A DNA stretch of 64,000 nucleotides from Hydnum rufescens UP504 (Eukaryota > Basidiomycota > Agaricomycetes > Cantharellales > Hydnaceae), in the NCBI GenBank assembly GCA_014904985.1, contig MU129088.1, positions 10,433-74,432 on the forward strand, written 5' to 3'. Position numbers and translations under genes: made by a program. Of the stretch, positions 23,172 through 36,000 are shown one piece after another. The stretch's first letter is position 1; the number at the start of each line of letters is the position of its first letter. Below the pieces are notes generated by a model. It made no database searches. It was not told where the DNA came from and saw only the letters and a list, made by a program, of their open reading frames with translations.

Positions 23172-26100
23172 ATGCCTCCAAAATCCAAGACAGCTCAGGC
23201 TGGGCTTAAAGATATACGTGCATTTTTCAATGCGGGGGAGGTGCTGCAGGAGCGTCAAAGAGCGGAACAGGGGCTCCGAAAGCGAAGGCGTCCCAGGTAG
23301 GAATCCTACGGGCATAGAGCCGCGTTCTTTCTTGACAAGGGGTGACGCGCCCATAATCTCTAGCCATCTGGGACCGCGTCAAGCAGGGCAATTCTTATTA
23401 GTGTGTGGCGACCACTTATTGTGCCCTCACTCCCTGATGTGTTTCTTTTTCTAGGTGATTCAGATCAAGAGCTACGGGACAACTTGACGTATGTCTTCTG
23501 GGCCCTGTGAAATCTGTCCATCATATACCCACATATTGTAGAAGACAACCATCACAGAAGCAATCCGACGCTCATAAGGTATGCGGTATTTTGCCCATGG
23601 AGCCACTGCCAGAGCTCAAAGCACGTCAAGCTGGCCAATTCGGCGCCTTCCAAAGCATCCCCGGCAAAACCCCAGGGTCAGAAGCGCAAACACCGTCAAA
23701 TTCTTATCTCAGAAGAGGAGAGTTCTAACGAAGATACTGCGCCACTCAAGAAGAGCTCTGTTCTTAAGAGGACATCCTCCACGAGGCTCAATGCCGAAAA
23801 AGATATTAATTCTTTTAAAGCAGACCCAGGAGGATCTACTTCCAAAACACAATCAGCCAAGAAGTCATCTCGGATTCTCTCTGATAGTGATGATGAAGAT
23901 GATAAAGGAGATCCATACTTACCATCCGATCCCGAGCCCCCGATGCCGAAGAAAGCGGCTCCTGCATCCAAATCCCGCGTATCGAAAGGAAGCACCAAGA
24001 AACGGGCGCGTGATGAATCCTCAGATGAGTCGACTGCCTCTAGCTCGGAGAGTGAAAAGCCAAAAAAGAAACCACGCCCATCTGCATCTACTTCAAAATC
24101 AACTGCGGCAGCTAAGAAGCCTCCGCCTAAGCAAAAGGACGATGTGATCAATGACCCTCCCAAAAAGAAGTGGATGTATGTTTCCCGAGAGCTTCATGTC
24201 ATAATGCTAGTTTTTATGACTCCATCATACCATCAGACCCCCTACGAGAAGTGGTCCTGCAGCACCAGGCTCCAAAGAGGTCCCAGCTGGGCACCCAAAT
24301 GCCCTAGCAGGGTTGGCCTTCGTTTTCACTGGCGAATTGTCAGCATTTTCCCGAGAAGAAGCCACCGAATTGGCGAAGCGCTTTGGCGGGTCAGTGTCGC
24401 CTCCTTCCGTACGTCGATCTCCTAATCACCCCTAATATTTGGATCTGCAGGCGAGTTACGGGAGCTCCATCCGGAAAGACTTCCTACGTGGTAGTCGGAG
24501 AAGGCGCAGGGCCGAAGAAGCTCGCCGACATCAAACGCTTAGGCCTCGCGACCCTCGACGAAGATGGGTTCTTAAATCTAATCGCAACTCGTGAAGGTAA
24601 ACTTGACGCGAAAGCCCAGGAGAAGGTAAGGAAAGAAGAGGAGAAGTTACGGAGGGATGCCGAGGAGATGGCCAAAGCTGAAAGGCTGCAGGCGAAAGCG
24701 GCTGCGAAGAAATCAGGGGGGAAAGTGTGAGTGACTCTCTAATGCGATGCTTATTGCCGCGATGTGTGAGTCCATACTGAGTTTTGTACTTGGAATGGAA
24801 GGGTACCGGCTTCTTCTCAACTTTGGACAACGAAATATGCACCGCAGGCTCTCAAAGATATATGTGGGAACAAAGGCATCGTGGAGAAACTACAGGCTTG
24901 GCTCCACGATTGGTGTGTTTCACGTTTCCCAACCCGGCCATGCCTGTTCTGCGATACTCTTGATTCTCAGACCTCTGGCCTCTAACGTAGGTCCAAGAAT
25001 GCCAAATCAGGATTCAAAAAACCGGGGCCGAACGCCACAGGGGTGTATCGCGCAGTGCTCCTCAGCGGCCCCCCTGGGATCGGGAAAACCTCCAGTGCCC
25101 ATGTTGTTGCTAAGCTGGAGGGTTATACCCCTATCGAACTCAATGCCAGTGATTCTCGAAGCAAGAAACTAGTCGAGGCGAGTATCTTCAGTCCTGATGT
25201 CTAGAAACTGAGTAACGAGCGATGTGCGGTTTCTTCAGAATAGTACTAATATCATGAATTCCTCACTTGACGGATGGATGCATGGTGCTGATGGGGTGCA
25301 TATTCGTTTTCATTGGCGGCGAAAGCATTCCTCTGATATATCTTGCTGTAGCAGAAGACAACGGTTGCTGGGATCGAAATAACTGACAAATCCGTACTGA
25401 TCATGGACGAGGTAGACGGCATGTCAGCCGGTGATCGAGGTGGAGTTGGCGCATTAAATGCGTTGATCAAGAAAACGAAAGTAAGCCGGTTGCGGCTGAT
25501 ACTCCACTATTCCTTCTAAGAGCCTTCACATTCCAGATTCCGATTATATGTATTGCTAATGACCGGCGCGTACCAAAGCTAAAGCCCCTGCAGCATACAT
25601 GCTTCGGCATGCCGTTCAAGAAGTAATGTTTGATTTCCTTGTCTTGAAACTGAACTCTGTTGAGCGGGTGTGCCTATCAGACCAGAAATTAATGTCGTCA
25701 GATCTCGGTTGATGACTATTGCAGTCAGGTATATCCCGGTTGTTCTCATCCTCGAGTAACGGCTGATGAGAGGTTCTTACCATCTCTCCACATGTCTTAA
25801 TGGCAGAGAAAAGCTCAAGATCACTCCCACTGTCATGGACCAACTTGTTCAGGGCGCGAATGGGGACATGAGACAAGTTCTCAACATGATGTCGACATGG
25901 AAGCTCTCAAAAGATGCCATGGATTTCGATGAAGGCAAACAGCTGTGCGCGTGTCTCTCTGTCTCTTTTGACCCCTCACCCATCACAATTACAGTTCCCT
26001 TGCAAATGAAAAGCACACCATCATGACACCATATACTGTATTGGATAAGCTCCTCGGGCCGTACTCGTTTTCCAAGACATCACGAGAAACTCTAAACGAC

Positions 26101-27314
26101 AAAATAGAGTATTATTTTCACGATCATGCCTTCATGCCCTTGTTCATGCAGGTGTGTCGTTTTAGACTCGAGTACCCATAACGCCATATCATCTGCTCTG
26201 ACGATCTTGGCAACTGCAGGAAAACTACTTGAAGCCGACGCCGAATCGTTTGCGAGGAATGGTGGGGCCAGAGTTAGATATGAAGCTCCTAGAGCTGATG
26301 GACAAGGCTGCTACCTCCATCTCGGATGGTGACCTTGTTGATGCATTGATACACGGGTCAGATCTTCGCATGCTTTCCTGTATCTGATACATGCTGACAA
26401 TTATTATGATTTATGATTCTGATCGTTTGATCGTAGGGGTCAGCAATGGGGCTTGATGCCCTTACATGCTGTGCATTCCACTGTTGTACCCGCTTCGTAT
26501 ATGTATGGGCAGGGAACTGGCTGGAGCGGATCTGGCTCTGGTCATGCCTTCCCTTCGTCAGTATTTCTACCCATCCCCGTCGAGAGCCCTACTCACTTTT
26601 TTTTGGTCCCTGCAGCTGGCTTGGGAATAATTCCAAACGGGGCAAACTTCAGCGTCAACTTAATGACGTGCAGATACGCATGCGACTAAAAGTGTCCGGC
26701 GATCGGAACGAAATCAGGCAGAGTTATGTTCCAGCAGTCTTCTCGCACATCGTGACACCATTGATAGGCAAAGGCGTTGCATGTATCCTTCCTCATTTAG
26801 TGATTCTACGCACGCTGACAGACCACCTTGTAGGATGAGGTCGATGATGTTATCTCTCGAATGGACGAGTACTATCTGTCGAAGGACGACTGGGACACCA
26901 TCGTTGAGATTGGTGTGGGTGATTTCTCCCAAGATGTGGTGATGAAAAAGATTCCCACTGCAGCCAAGACAGCCCTCACGAAAAAGTATGGCCTTGGCTC
27001 AGCTCTAGCCCCTTTCACGTCTCACTGAACCTACTAGGTATAATGCCAAGGAGCATCCGATCCCGTTCCACAAGTCGACAGATCTTGGTCTTAAAGCGAC
27101 GAAGAAGATTGCCAAAGGCGAAGTCCCCGACCTCGAAGATGTCTTCGATCAGGAAGAGGGTGACGAGGATGCTGATGATACTCCCGATCCAGTAGATGAT
27201 GATCTCTCAAAGGATAAGCTAATCAAGGGCAAGGGTGCACCAAAGGCCAGAGCTAAGACGGCGACCAGTTCCAAGCCCAAAGCTCAAGGAAAGGCAAAGA
27301 TGCACAGCGCATGA
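23172..27314 (+). CDS. RFC1: Replication factor C large subunit (one frameshift)
   Basis: RFC1 is the large subunit of the clamp loader that places PCNA on DNA. In order: an N-terminal PIP-like box [10 protein letters not shown] just after the start, a long Lys/Ser/Glu-rich linker, a BRCT domain ([20 protein letters not shown] to [17 protein letters not shown]), the sequence [17 protein letters not shown], Walker [17 protein letters not shown], the [11 protein letters not shown] motif, Walker [18 protein letters not shown], sensor 1 [15 protein letters not shown], and the C-terminal RFC1 domain ending in a Lys-rich tail. More than ten introns fit; the one at 25178-25238 starts with GC. One G is missing at about 23234-23238: restoring it turns a poor frame into a smooth Gly/Ala/Ser/Lys linker after FFNAG. 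The arginine finger motif SRC is not expected in this subunit. The gene converges on the HD-domain gene. Confidence 0.93.
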
Positions 27315-27455
27315 TATGCCTATGCGACCGTCTTGTTTGCCACTGTTGTGTAATTCCTTGTAGCGATTACTTAGGGCCATCAACGTCTCCGAATTGATTA
27401 ATATAACTAGCAATCCGAGATACATTTGTAGCAGATGTCAGGCAGTCTTGGTATT

Positions 27456-30046
27456 CTATAGCAGCCTCGGCTTCCTCCTGGTGGGGCCGGGGGAGCCCCT
27501 GGCAGCGGGCGACTCTTCCAAATTGGCTTCCCGTGTCCTCTTCATCCTCGCCGAAGCTAGCGGGGAGGCCTGCGACTTGCCAATCGTCGTGAACTGATTC
27601 GGCACCTTCGCAAACGATGATTTGTGGATTGTCGAGGGACTGGCGAATTCAAATGACCCTGACAGGCGTGGTGTGACAGGCGCGGATGGTGTAGTCTGGC
27701 TTCCGCCTTGTGTCAAGGAGGGGAGAGAGGCAGGCGGAGCGGGAGGAGTGACGTTTCCGACGGTAAATGAGGCGGGGAATCTTCGAAATCGGGCAGGGTT
27801 TCGAGCAAAGCACGGTAGCAGTTTGAACCAGATTCTGCTTGCTGTCATGGGAGATAGCGAAGCGTCAGGAGATGAAATGGTCGCTTTTGAGCATGAAACT
27901 GGCTGGGGTCGCACCTGACGTCACGAGTGAAAACACGGATTTGAACTTCCTGGTGGATCTCAGGGAGAACTATAGATCCTTCATGCGGTCGGGCCACGAA
28001 AGAAGCTAGTGAGACGCAGGGGCGTCAAGTTCCAATCCCAAGCATTCAAAGAACCAAGGTAATAAAACATACAGTTGGCTGCTGTTTACTATAAAACTTC
28101 ACATATTGCATTGGATCCTTCTCTTTCAAGCCCATATGAAGTGTAGACCAATCAACAATGATGTCTTCCGGACTCAGTGCTTGACCGCCATCGATGCCTT
28201 CGACCAGCGGTATTCTTGCTGCTTCCGCAGCGATATTTTCGGGCGTGAGATGGGGCTCCCACAATACTTTGAAGCGCACTGGGAGAACTTTGACGTCAAC
28301 TTGTTTGTAAAGTTGGCGACGACGGAGCCGAGCAATTATGGCGCGAGATTCAGCCAGCGCCTGGTGAAGAAAGATCAATGGCGGAAGAGAACGGACTGCG
28401 CGTCTTCAGAAGTGCTTGCTTACTGGGTCATGTGACCGTTCTATATCCTGCACTACAGAATCCGTGAGAAACAAGTACTCAAGCGGTTTCCGGATCTTGT
28501 CAGCGATGTGGAGTACTGGATCTGCAGCACACAAAGCATCCACAATCATGTACTCAATTGCCTTCGCTGAGACACGCCATCGTTAAACGCGTTGTACACA
28601 CACAGCAATGAAGTCACCAACCAGTTTTATGATGGTATATGCGTTTGTGAAGAGAAAAACGAGTGTGGAAGAGCTGCAGGAGTCTTTATAGTAAGAGGAA
28701 ACAGTACACGCTTGAAAGAGCATACCTCGCAAACATTGTAGAAATCCTTGTAATCGTATGCTATATGATTGTCGATGACGCGGCATGAGTTGATAAGACT
28801 AGGCAAGCGACATCGAACGAATTCCAGATAATATATTCCCAATTGAAAAGGGATATGCTAACATACCGAGACGTGGAGACACTGCATTTATCGCCTTTAC
28901 CGTCCGATGTAAGCTGTGCATGGAAGGGGTCGCCGAGATGAACTTACCGCAATTTACAGTATCGCGGGCAATGTAATCGAATCTGTGAGAGTGTAGAAGG
29001 TTCGATGACGTTCAAGTCACTTCACGCAGGACTCAACTTGTCCACGTCTATACCATTTTCCATATTGGCGACGATCTGGAAAAGGAATGGTTTTTCTGCG
29101 GGAGAGTGGGTGAGGGTAAGGTTGGGTCGACCTCGAATGAGGTCTTTAATAAAATTGATCCAGCTAGGCTCCAGTTCAATGTGCGGATTTTGCTCAAGTA
29201 GGGAGTCGAACATCATTTCAGAGCCCTCCTCATGAGACCATGAGGTGCCTGGACTGCAGTAAACGGGTGAGTGAAGATGAAACACCTGCAGAATGGATAC
29301 CATACCATAAACGAGGCACCAAATTATTGTCAAAGACGTGGCTGAAAGGCCCATGACCCAAATCGTGCATGAGTCCTGTCGTATGGTTCCATCCGGAAGA
29401 ATAACTATGTAGATTCACACAAAGAACACACCTGCTATCTGCACGCACAGCACATCGCGATCGTCGATCCCTAACTTGGGCTGCCTGTAGTAATCAAGAA
29501 AAGAAACATAAATATGGGGAAACCAAGTGTTGGGAGAAATCAAGCGGAAAGACCTGTTTACCTTGCCCGCAGGTTATCCACCATCAGGCGAGCTAGATGA
29601 CCCACGCCTAAAATGTAAAAATTGGGCGAGTGAGATGACGAGAAAGCGGGCATGAAGGAGCAGGACCTAGGCTATGCTCGAATCTTCCGGGATATTGTGA
29701 GACGATATATCGAGGTTGACGATGGAGGCACTCACCTGTTGTGGGCAGCACCCGGAAAGACAAAATATGCTGTCCCAAGTTGTTTCAGGTACCGGAGACG
29801 TTGGAATTGTGGTCTAGATATATATCAAGAGACAGCAGACTGTTATTTGGGAGCAACTCACGTATCAATGAATGCTGCAACTCGAGGCTCGAATACCACT
29901 AAAATTGTGACAGTTATCTCCCAACACGCGTCTCTGGAGATCTAGCTATTACCATAGTCGTGGACCGGATCGAGAAAGCGCCGAACTGGGAAATGCTGAT
30001 CGAATTCAGAGTCAGATTCCTCAGAATGATCTCGATTATCGCTCAT
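27456..30046 (-). CDS. SAMHD1-like HD-domain dNTP/phosphohydrolase
   Basis: The minus-strand exons spell the HD-domain superfamily signature of SAMHD1 relatives: [95 protein letters not shown] (the catalytic HD), [30 protein letters not shown] and the C-terminal block [25 protein letters not shown]1 hydrolyses dNTPs and limits their pool; fungal relatives are poorly studied, so dNTPase activity is inferred. The metal-binding H...HD...D set appears complete. The protein ends in a Pro/Ser-rich, likely disordered tail after about 27914. At least ten introns are needed. The ATG at 30046-30044 directly precedes an acidic leader. No SAM domain is visible before the HD domain, as usual in fungi. Confidence 0.88.
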
Positions 30047-30185
30047 AGGTGCTCAAAGCAAACGATGGGGAAGATTAAAGAGATGGGGAGTTGGACCCAC
30101 AGTAAAGGATTCAGGGTCAAGGCACTTGCCGAAGCGGCTGACGTCGGAACCGTCACACTGACTTGGGCCACTCAGATCTCTCGTC
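30047..30185. promoter_or_regulatory. Shared divergent promoter region
   Basis: Only 139 bp separate the start codons of the SAMHD1-like gene (minus) and the TCF25/RQC1 gene (plus). Both 5' UTRs and core promoters must lie here or overlap the first exons. No TATA box is obvious. Confidence 0.6.
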
Positions 30186-32901
30186 ATGCCGCCTCGCCTC
30201 AGCAAGCGACAACAACGAGAAAAAGAGGCACTTAATGAGCTTGGATTGGGGACATCTGCTGAAGATGACGATTCTAGTCACAATGAGGCCATATCCAAAT
30301 CCACATTCGCTACTGTGCGTCCCTTCGTGGCTTCCAGAGAATGTACTCTTAATTTGCTGCAGCTTGGTATCACAGAAATTCCGACAGAAGAGAGTGAGCC
30401 CGAAGAAGTAGTTTCTGCGGCCCCTAAGACTACGAAGTCCAAGAAGGTGCTGTGGAGCCACGCCCTTTGAAAGCCGTGCACTTACTTCTCGATGCTAGAA
30501 GAAGAAAAAGTCCAAGAATACCCAAAATATCTCTGTGGACGCCCAATATATTGCGCCTCCGTCTCCTCCGCCTTCCAAGGCCGACAAAAAGAGCAAAGGG
30601 AAAGCAAAGAAGAAAGACGACGTCGATATCGCATTGGAAGCACTAGCTTTGGAGTACGATACCTCTCGCTTATGTTAGAATTACCCTCAACTATCATGGT
30701 CTTCCAGGAATCCTGGTCCATCCCTTATCCAATCTTCCTCATCCAAGAACTCTCCATCGCTCCCAAGCGTACAACTGTACAGGTGCGTTGGGTCGCCTCG
30801 GGCTTATCACACTTAGAGTCCTTATTGAAATTCTATTCTCGAGAACTCTTCTATCAATCTCTCCAAAGTATTTAGATAGCGATGCTGAATTACGACGGTT
30901 CTTTGGATCCAAAGTGGTAAATTCCTCGATTTCCCTTCTCAGTCGTCTTGTTGTTAAGGCACACTTTTAGGTCAATAGCAGTAAAGGCCCTTCTAAGCAA
31001 TCGAGGAACGTCGTTTTCCGGTCCCAAATAACACATCCTCCTAGTACCTGGCTCATGCAAAGGACGAGTCAGGGTCTGGCGATGCGCCCACTTGACCCCA
31101 ATGAAGCCCGGGAAAAGATCGCTAATAACCTTGGGGATCGATGGTGGACTGTAGATCATTCTCCCTCTTACAGAGAAGTCCAATTGCAGTTCCTTCAAAC
31201 CGTACAGCTCGGAGGCAAGGGCGATCCCTTGACGCTGGTGTTACATTGGTTAATGGAATCTTCCATCGCTCTAGATCATGCCGGTTTCATGCATTTGTTG
31301 CGCGATCACCCGTGGCATATCGATACTTTGTTGCAGATGTCTGAGGTGGCTCGGCATCAGGAAGGTAACGGTCATTTTATACGTACTCCGGAACCCTCCC
31401 TCAATAGTCTTCGTGTCCATATTTCAGATAACACTCAAGCCTCTGACTTCGTTGAAAGAGCGATGTTTGCCTTTGAACGATCTTTCACAGCCACATTTAA
31501 TTTTACAACAGGTCTCCATCGACTCGACTTCTCCCGAATCGAAAATCGGGCATTTTTCCTGGCGTTGCATCGCCACATTACTAACCTCCTACGCCGGGGG
31601 ACGATCCGAACCGCATTTGAGTTTTCCCGACTTCTCTTATCCCTTGATCCCCATGCTGATCCACATGGGGCACTCTTGTACCTTGATTATCTGGCACCGA
31701 AAGCTGGTATGAACGAATGGTTGGTGGAGATGTGGGATACCTGGAGCAAAGTGACCCGAGAAATTGGGCCGCCTGGTCCAGATGATGATTACGAAGATGC
31801 ACGCGTGGAAGTTGAATTCTTACCTGGCTGGATGTGGTCGCGTGCACTAGCACTATGGAACGTGGAGCGCGGGACTGAGAATTCGGTAAGTTCATATAAC
31901 AAAATCATGCGCGTTGAAATGCATTTTCTCCATACAGAGCCATACCGGCAGTACCTTGGCATTGCGCGAAGCGATCCATACGTACCCGTACGTACTTCCT
32001 GTATTAGCTGACAAGGCTGGGATTGCTCTTTCTGGGGAAGTCAGGGGTCACTCTGCATTTCGAATATCAACAGGCTGGGAGTGTGTATCATTACATTCTT
32101 GTTATTATATCCTTTCTGTTTCTGACAGGGTGTTACAGCTCATTTGCCCCAGGCGAATCAACGCTGCACCTCCTTTCTAATCTCTATGCCCAACGAGCGT
32201 CTTCTCTGTGGAAAGTCTCCGAAGTCGCAGAATGGCTTCGGGCTGCTGTTGATTCCTCACTTCTGTCCCTCTTGTCATCGTCAAAGATACCTTCCCTTCG
32301 CAAGCGCTCCATGGATCGTTACGCCGGGGGTACACCGCAAAATGTTGTTCGCCACCTAATAGTGACGGAAAGCCGAACACTTTTGGCATTTGTCAGTCCC
32401 CACGCAATCCCCTCATCCATGGTTGCATACGATCCTGTACCACCGTTCAAATCCCTTTCGTCATATGATGAGCGGTACTTCGATGTTATTGCAGGCGACC
32501 ATCGAAGAAATGCTGGACATGGTTTCGGACGAAGTCATGGTCAAGGAGGGCAATGGGGAAGAGAAGATGAAATCGAAATGGCACAAAGGATTGTTCAAGA
32601 GATGCTCATGGCAGAGATCCAGCGAGGGCGCGAAATTCCTGGTGCCTTTCGCCCAGAGGATGAACACGACGATACTCAGGATGGCGGCCCCGAGGCAGAG
32701 GAAGACGAGCCACATTCTGACGACGGAGATGATATCCCTGAACAAGATAGGACGCGCGATGACGTTGTGAGTAAACTTTTTTTCTAGTCTATCATCATCT
32801 ATTTATTTTCGCGGCAGGGGCTGGAGATGCAGCATGTTGGTGGCCTTCTTCAGACTGTTTACGGACTTCTCTGGGGACGTAGAGAAGCCTCGGCAAGATA
32901 A
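30186..32901 (+). CDS. RQC1: TCF25/Rqc1 family protein (ribosome quality control)
   Basis: The N-terminus MPPRLSKRQQREKEAL, the Lys-rich segment after KTTKSKK and the core domain identify the TCF25 (NULP1) family. Its yeast member Rqc1 works with Ltn1 and Rqc2 on stalled 60S ribosomal subunits. Core motifs: PKYLDSDAELRRFFGSKV, LAMRPLDPNEAREKIANN, HPWHIDTLLQMSEVARHQE, DFVERAMFAFERSFTATFN, RLDFSRIENRAFFLALHRH, RTAFEFSRLLLSLDPHADPH and HTYPYVLPVLADKAGI. Several introns are in frame with the flanking exons, for example the one after FAT near 30314. After the intron in front of 32818 the frame runs in phase 0 to the stop at 32901. The acidic stretch before it (about 32690-32760) is typical of the family tail. 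The next gene starts 175 bp downstream on the same strand. Confidence 0.9.
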
Positions 32902-33076
32902 CGACGGTCATGATAATGAATAGTGCTTCTTATATAAGCCCAGCCGTTGAGCGGCAATCTCCTGGAATTACAAGAGCTTATTTCTGAGTCTGCCATACGC
33001 GTCTAGCGTTAACTCACGATCCTGCTGTAGCAAGCCACTGGTACCTCCTCTGGGGGGTCCCTTTCCCGAGAGAGCT

Positions 33077-36000
33077 ATGTCATTGGATGGGGAAGATACC
33101 CCTGGATTTAGCAACATAAGAAATCGCTTTGAGGAACTTGCCAGAGCAGGCCCCTCACGCCCGTCTAGCTTGGCTAACCGCACCGTAACCCTTAGAACAT
33201 CCAGTGATCGGTTGCATGATAGAAATATCCCAGGTGGCCTTCCGCCTCGCCCAACTCAGCTTAGTGTTGTCCCTCAGCCTCCAGCCCGTCATCGGGTGAT
33301 ATCCAATCCTGATCGCAGCGAACAAGGTGCATTAAATGCGCCAGTGCGTCTGACTGTATTCCCAGTGGTTGTTTGCGCCGTATTTCTGAATTGATTTCTA
33401 ATATTCTCAGTTACCTTCGTCCTCACCTTCGTCCCCCATTCCTTCCCCCACATCGGCCACAACGCCAGTAGTTCCTCCCCCGATTCCTCCTAAACCATCT
33501 GATGTTCGTGGCCGTATCTCTTCAAGTCTCATTCCCCCCGCATCCCGCCTCAGTCGCAAGCCTCCTCCATTACCCAGGCGACGTTCAGCGGAAAATCTAC
33601 TGGATGATGACTCCGCTTCCGTGTCTGCAGCTTCCTTACGATCCAAATACGCGTGAGTATCATTGCAGAACTTGTGCTTGTCGCCCAGGCAATTTTTTAA
33701 TCGTCATGGATGACTTAGAACCATTCCGTTCTCGTCACCTCCTGTCCCTCGCACCAGCCCTAAGTCCCTCTCTGTCCCTGACTTGAACCGCGCCCCCGAT
33801 GCATTGGCCTCCAACGCGGAGAGTTTCTTTCCCTCCCCTTCTCAGAAACCTGTCGTACCAATTTTGTTAATCCGCGAGCCAGGTAACAGCGGCGCCCTCG
33901 AGCCCTCTGTTACCCCCGATCTTCCTCCCCGCCCTCGTTTATTCTCCACCCCTCCCACTCCTCCGCGTTCATTTACCCCCATAGTGCGCACATCGCCAAA
34001 AATACCTCCGAGGCCAACTTCCAGACAAGATCGCACCCTCCTAATTCAGACATCAGGCCCAACACACACAGAACCTTCGTCTCTACATGTGGATTCTAAC
34101 ATCATTGACTCAAATGGCAGTGATTCCCGAAGTAGCAGTGATAGTAGTCATTCCGATGTTCTTCCATCTGGATCAAAGGTGTCAACTGCTCCTTCATCTT
34201 TCTCTATGCGACCCTCTCTCGACAGACCCTCACATTCTGACGCTGGAGGACCTCCACCAATACCTCCGCGCCCTGCATCCCAATCCGTTATGTCTGGCCC
34301 CGACCGACCGACCCCTCCGAATTTCCCGTTAATCACGATCCCTCCACCTTTACCGATGCGAAAGAATTCATCCCTTCCCTTAACGACAGAAAGCCAATCC
34401 CCTTTGCTCCCTCCTCGTGCCACATCAGTACTTCTCGATCCTTTCGCGTTGCCCCTACCCCCTCCACTCCCACCTCCCCGTCAGAGTGTGTTACCTGCTC
34501 TGTCGAATAGTGGTGTTCTCCCTCCCCCTATTCGTACCATCGGATTAAATGGAGCCCTTCCCTCCTGCGCGCCGTCTCAATATGCATGAGAGCGATGAAT
34601 CGTCCGATTCCGGGGATGAGGATGATTTTGATGCCGAGCAATCTCTGCCTGGTTACAACGGGTCTGGCGTGCCGCGAAAGCGCCTCGATGACCTTCCTAC
34701 TACTAGCCACGCGAGCCGCAGGCCACCGGTCTTTCGACCTGGATTTAACGTTCATGTTGCCGCCCATGTCAGTGTAGTTGCCATTGCTGGAAACTGCGTG
34801 TGTGTGGGATCTCATTCTATCAAGGTATACGATCTGGATTCGTTGGACTCTCCAGTGTTTGTCCTCGATGTCAAGGACGTGGGACTCGAGTTGCGATATA
34901 AGGAACATAGCCGCATCACCGCAATGGAGTTTCGCCCTTCAATGACCAAGGCAGATGAAGGACGCTTCCTGTGGTGCGGGATGCGCGACGGTCATGTCTT
35001 CGAATTTGATGCTTGGACTGGAAACGTATGCGACATCCGTCCCAATTGCCATACGGCCTCTATTACACACATCCTTCGACACGGTCCATCTATGGTGGTC
35101 TTGTGTGAAAATGGAAAGGCACTTGTCTTTTCGCCTTCAGAGGACGGAAAAGATCTGAGTCTGGCATATCCGCCACCATCCTCCCTTCGTCAATTCCGTG
35201 TGCCAGACAAACAAGGGTTTGTACGAATTTTTGGGGATCACCTATGGACGGCAAACGGACCTGGAAATCATTCAGCGGGTGCAGCAACAGCGCTGCGAGG
35301 GCCAACCATCAGGGTGTACGATCTCCAGCCTGGGACCACTGCTTCGCGTACTCTGATTCCGTCGGAGGCCGTTGGGCAGGTCGCTTCTGGTACAACCTTA
35401 CCTAGCAAACCCGAAAATGTATACATCGGTCACGAAGGCGGGAATGTCACTATTTGGGCTCGGGATGATGGCACAGGCACTCCAACCCATATTGGCACGA
35501 TCAAAATTGGCACCTCAGACGTGTTGGCGTTGGAGGGTGTACATGCGAGACTTTGGGCGGGCTTCCGAAATGGGATGATTATGGCATATGACGTGGAATC
35601 CACGCCGTGGAACGTTACCAACATGTGGCGGGCTCATGATGATTGCCCCATTTCGAAAATAGAAGTCGATCCTCATTCAATTGAGAAGGTTCGTGGGGCT
35701 CGCCTCACTACAATTGTTCAGATTCATCCTATCTCTTCACTTTAGTGTGCTCGATTGACGGTCTACACTATTGGCCGTGACGAGCGTATCCGATTCTGGG
35801 ATGGTTTACTTAGTCTAGATTACATCGGTAAACGATCCCGAAACCCTCTCGAAAATATCATCTGCCTCGCGCTAATAACAATACATTCATTTAGAGTCTG
35901 AACTCCTGAAACGGGAGGCCAAGTACAGTACATTGCGATCACTGAAGGTTCTGATTTGTTCGTGGAACATCGATGCCTCGAAGCCGGAGATGCTCTCGTC

